Shown: positions 8,115 through 10,920 of the stretch, piece after piece
How positions within the stretch are numbered: position 1 is the stretch's first letter
How the letters are laid out: the number at the start of each line of letters is the position of its first letter
DNA from: Phoronis ovalis
Lineage: Eukaryota; Phoronida; Phoronidae
Direction of reading: 5' to 3'
NCBI GenBank assembly: GCA_028565635.1
Contig: JAOXYB010058435.1
Location: 1-10,920 of the forward strand
DNA length: 10,920 nucleotides
Program-made: the position numbers and the translations under genes
Notes under the pieces: model-generated
What the model saw: the letters and a program-made list of their open reading frames with translations, nothing else
Database searches by the model: none
What the model was told of the DNA's origin: nothing

Positions 8115-8503
8115 TAATTAATAGCTTACCAAGTTTTCATATGAGTATAATATAAGTGACAAACTAACCATTTATGATACAAGAGCTCTTTGTACTAAGA
8201 AAAAATACTTGACACTGTGAAAGTAGCAAAATCTTAAAGTTCAAAATTTTCTCTCAAAAGTAGTAGCTTTTTTGCAATAAATTTCAAATTACTGAATGAA
8301 TCTTGCTAAAACTGCTTACAAATATTCTTTAATATGTTAATATATGAGAAGATTTTTCTGTTTGAAGTTTATAACATGATTGAGGAGTAAGTCTGCATAT
8401 TTGTATATCACATATCTTGTGATATTTCCTGGTAGAGAAAAGAAACTCACAAAACATCAGAGAACAAAGTGCATTTTCTCAAGTTGCTTATGAAAAATAT
8501 AAC
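8115..8503. repeat. ~390-bp tandem repeat, unit A
   Basis: The unit starts TAATTAATAGCTTACCAAG and carries in order CATTTATGATA, TCTTTGTACTAAGAAAAA, GTAGCAAAATCTTAAAGTTC, the core GCAATAAATTTCAAATTACT (from 8274), AACTGCTTACAAATATTC and AATATATGAGAAG. It closes with a GAGAACAAAGTGC stretch near 8460. Unit B follows head to tail with an offset of 389-393 bases. The unit has no coding capacity that I can see. Confidence 0.9.
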
Positions 8504-8830
8504 TAACTAATAGCTTACCAAGTTTTTATATGAGTTAAGAATATAATATATTAACCATTTATGATATATCAGCTCTTCGTACTAAGAAAAAGTACTTAAC
8601 ACTATGGGAAGTAGCAAAATTTTAAAGTTCCCCACCATTTTACTCTCAAAAGTGGATAGCTTTATTGCAATAAATTTCAAACTACTGAATGAATCTTGCT
8701 GAAACTGCTTACAAATATTCTTTAATATGTTAATATATGAGAAGTGTTTTCAGTTTGAAGTTTTAGAACACAATTGAGCAATAATTTTGCATATTTGCAT
8801 ATCATACCTTATGATTTCTGTGAATTTGAT
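8504..8830. repeat. ~390-bp tandem repeat, unit B (truncated on the right)
   Basis: Landmarks follow the same order as in unit A: TAACTAATAGCTTACCAAG, CATTTATGATATA, CTTCGTACTAAGAAAAAG, the core from 8667, then CTTACAAATATTCTTTAATA. Likeness to unit A is lost at about 8818-8830, before the GAACAAAGTGC segment. Confidence 0.88.
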
Positions 8831-9091
8831 TTAAGAATGGAAATTTAACAAATTAAGTATATATAAGGAATTCCCTTATTATATAGTTGCCTGGTTGCTT
8901 ATTAGTTAGTTGATAACTGTATTCACAATTGGTCTGTTTAATAAGGTTTCAACAGACTTTTTTATAATATCTTGTTGATTTCACCATTCCTACAGTATGG
9001 GTAAAGGTTATAAATAATTAATAATTTATTATATATATATACATTTCATTTTCGAAGTTAATGAAGATTATATCAACATCGTTGCAGCTAT

Positions 9092-9336
9092 ATTGATATT
9101 CATCATTTTTTTTTTAAGGGAACAACATTTTCGATCAGACATGAGTTATTCTTTTATATTTTATTGATGTTAACGGAAATTTTGATTTTCTATACATTCC
9201 AATAACTTCTAATTACCAAAACATTGATATTTTAAGGGAACAATCGTTTCAGATATGAGCTATTTTTTTATATTTTATTGATTTTAACTAAAATTTTGAT
9301 TTTCTATACATTCCAATAACTTCCAATTACCAATAC
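9092..9336. repeat. Tandem duplication, ~131-bp unit
   Basis: Copy 1 (9092-9222) and copy 2 (9223-9336) both start ATTGATATT. They share TTTAAGGGAACAA, TATATTTTATTGAT and then a nearly identical right half: AAATTTTGATTTTCTATACA, TTCCAATAACTTC and AATTACCAA-AC. Copy 2 is shorter, having less of the T-run and losing a few bases around 9245. Confidence 0.9.
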
Positions 9337-9904
9337 AAAATGAATTGGTATGATTGGTACGATTTTTACGGTGTTTCATTAAAGTGTGATTCTCTTATAT
9401 TGTGCTGACATCATGAAATGTTAATGATTCTTGTAAAAATGATTATAATATTATGTTTGTTTTCATGAGGTGTCTATAAATTTGATTAAAACCTTTCTAT
9501 CAAGTTTTATGAAATTACTACAATTTTCACTCCGAATAATAAATTCGATTTTAATCGGAGAGGGAACAAATTAAAACTACACCCGATCACTTTTTGCTTT
9601 ATAATGGTGGTTTGTGAAGTTGTGATTTGTAATTTGCACAATACAGTTTTGTCCTGTTTTTATTATATTTAGAATTTACTTAGCTTTACCTGTTATTATT
9701 CATTCTAGAATTGTTATAAAGGAATTTGGTAATAAATGTATATATATGGTTCCTTTCTTTATATTAATAATACATGCAACATAATACAGTCAGGGGTTAA
9801 AATGTGAATGTCAAAATTAAGGTGAAGAGACTATTGTCAGTATGCCGGCTGGTCCCGGAGGCTGGGATATAATCATGGACACAATAATGTGGGGCATAAT
9901 ATGG

Positions 9905-10143
9905 CATACTTTGTGAAAATGGAAGCATCGACCCTTTTTTCAACGTGTCTCGACCAGGAATCGGCACTTTATGTTATGTCTAATTTCAACCTAAAGACAA
10001 TGTTGCTGCAACGTCGGTTTTTTGACGTTGATATGTCAAAGTTGCATAAACGTCGATATATAGTTGATCGATGTCGCAACCAGATTTCAACCAATGACCA
10101 GCGTTGTTTCAACGTCATGTCACCGTCATGTGCCTGCTGGGTT
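9905..10143. mobile_element. CAACGT-rich interspersed repeat ending TGTGCCTGCTGGG
   Basis: CAACGT, ACGTTG, AACGTC and GACGTTG recur many times in both orientations, and the block ends TCATGTGCCTGCTGGG at about 10128-10143. From memory, short non-autonomous elements with CAACGTTG-type repeats and a GCCTGCTGGG terminus are widespread in animal genomes; I cannot search to confirm this. A matching left end (CCCAGCAGGC) is not present near 9850-9905, so this copy may be truncated. The 100-codon open frame across it is an artefact of the repeat. Confidence 0.5.
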
Positions 10144-10166
10144 TTATTTATATTTGAGTCCCATGG

Positions 10167-10465
10167 CTGTGAATTTTCCCCCAGGATTTGAGAGAAGAGA
10201 AACTAGTGAAACATAGGGAACAAAGTGCAGTTTTTCAAATTCCCCATAACAAACATGGGTAATTAATAGCCTACCAAGTTTTTATATGTGCTAAAAATAT
10301 AATACATGTGAAAAACTAACCATTTGCACTTGTAGGAAATAAACTTCAGTGAAACTGTGCAAAGTAGCAAAGTTTTAAAATTTCCGTAGCTTTTTTGCAA
10401 TAAATTTCAAAGTACTGAATGAATCCTTCTAAAACTGCTTACAAATATCCTTTAATATCCCTTAG
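10167..10465. repeat. ~390-bp repeat family, detached unit C
   Basis: Segments of the family reappear in order: GGGAACAAAGTGCAG (10217), TAATTAATAGCCTACCAAG (10260), AAACTAACCATTT, GTAGCAAAGTTTTAAA, the core GCAATAAATTTCAAAGTACT (from 10397) and AACTGCTTACAAATATCC. The distance from TAATTAATAG to the core is about 137 bases, against 159-163 in units A and B, so it carries an internal deletion. It stops abruptly at about 10465, where the GCCATC/GATGGC array begins. Confidence 0.85.
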
Positions 10466-10484
10466 GATCGAAACTTGCAGGCTA

Positions 10485-10760
10485 AGATAGCCATCGGTTA
10501 GCATGTCCTTAACCATCCGATGGCTAGCTAAGCCATCGGATGGCTAGTGCTAACCATCACAATTTTCGATGGTTACGGCGATGGTTAAGAGAAAAAATTT
10601 CTTAGCCATCAGATGGCTAACACGTACTGGCCATCACAATTTATTAGGATGGCTTATACGGCAGGCTAAGAACTTTAACCATGACAAGCTTGATGGCTTA
10701 TTATGCAGGTTAAGAACTTTAGCCATCACAGAAGACTGGCTATCATGCAACCACGATTTC
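10485..10760. repeat. Dense array of GCCATC/GATGGC motifs in both orientations
   Basis: I count about 14 exact cores of the form (A/G)CCATC or its reverse complement within roughly 240 bases, mostly as TAGCCATC, TAACCATC, GATGGCTA or GATGGTTA. Perfect arms CCATCCGATGGCT (10513-10525) and AGCCATCGGATGG (10531-10543) are separated by five bases. A second palindrome, TTAGCCATC-A-GATGGCTAA, lies at 10602-10620. The right part also has a 44-bp direct period: 10648-10691 and 10692-10735 share GATGGCTTAT, GCAGG(C/T)TAAGAACTTTA and CCAT. The 72-codon frame at 10569-10787 is a by-product. Confidence 0.9.
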
Positions 10761-10920
10761 TTTATGAGCTTAGCGAAGCATTTCTGATAAAAATTGACAA
10801 ACTTAACTGTCATTAAACTGCTTTATACCAATATCCTTAATGCATTACATGATTTAAATTATGTATGGTCGTAAGTTAATAAGAACAAAAATCATATGAA
10901 TAAGTGTAATCCTTACAAAA
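10761..10920. other. Window end, AT-rich, nothing firm
   Basis: Near 10813-10840 the string TTAAACTGCTTTATACC followed by AATATCCTTAAT resembles the right end of repeat unit C (AACTGCTTACAAATATCC, TTTAAT). The motif array may therefore be inserted in, or flanked by, fragments of the ~390-bp family. This is a weak likeness. Confidence 0.35.

Larger units (their letters stand above)
8831..10166. other. Stretch separating the ~390-bp repeat blocks, possible insertion
   Basis: About 1.3 kb interrupts the repeat family between the end of unit B and unit C. CTGTGAATTT occurs at both edges (8818-8827 and 10167-10176). That could be a 10-bp target duplication or simply part of the repeat unit. The stretch holds a 131-bp tandem duplication and a CAACGT-rich repeat, each listed separately. 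No transposase frame is seen. Confidence 0.45.

Noticed and set aside
9889-10191. 100-codon plus-strand frame
   Set aside because: It runs through the CAACGT-rich interspersed repeat and has no recognisable domain.
10569-10787. 72-codon plus-strand frame
   Set aside because: It is produced by the GATGGC/GCCATC repeat array.

Overview
The window looks like nuclear DNA from an invertebrate animal. It is AT-rich and intron-bearing, and it is full of short repeats and small non-autonomous transposon-like elements. A secreted fibrinogen-related domain (FReD) gene is split by introns with GT/AG borders. Such genes are greatly expanded in molluscs, especially bivalves, and are also found in other lophotrochozoans, amphioxus and cnidarians. 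A bivalve or other mollusc is my best guess, but nothing here proves the taxon. I see no bacterial operon, CRISPR array, rRNA or convincing tRNA.

Positions 1-4430 hold the 3' part of one plus-strand gene. Four exons (1633-1754, 1973-2069, 2763-2927, 4056-4297) splice in phase into an almost complete FReD of about 208 residues, with all four conserved cysteines, the [12 protein letters not shown] and GAWWY motifs and the C-terminal TEMKIRP. A further exon upstream (1110-1292) is likely on phase grounds, because it is symmetrical 1-1 and joins the FReD in frame. Its 60 residues match no domain I recognise. The exon with the start codon and signal peptide was not found and probably lies before the window. 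Overlapping AATAAA signals follow the stop codon by about 100 bases. Intron 3 contains a diverged tandem duplication that copied the end of exon 2 together with its splice donor.

Positions 4430-7262 are mostly featureless AT-rich intergenic DNA. They include an imperfect inverted repeat near 6081-6151 and an unexplained 91-codon open frame at 6694-6969 that I do not call a gene.

Positions 7263-10790 are a repeat cluster. (1) A complete 287-bp miniature inverted-repeat element at 7271-7557 has 47-bp terminal inverted repeats and a perfect 8-bp target duplication. Its interior is almost entirely six tandem 31-bp units. (2) A family of roughly 390-bp tandem repeats fills 7850-8830 and resumes at 10167-10465. 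(3) The 1.3 kb between these two blocks contains a 131-bp tandem duplication and a CAACGT-rich interspersed repeat. (4) A dense array of GCCATC/GATGGC cores in both orientations lies at 10485-10760.

The FReD gene is probably a secreted lectin-like recognition protein. The repeats have no visible functional tie to it. The most distinctive structures are the 287-bp element, the GCCATC/GATGGC array and the shortened calcium-loop region of the FReD.
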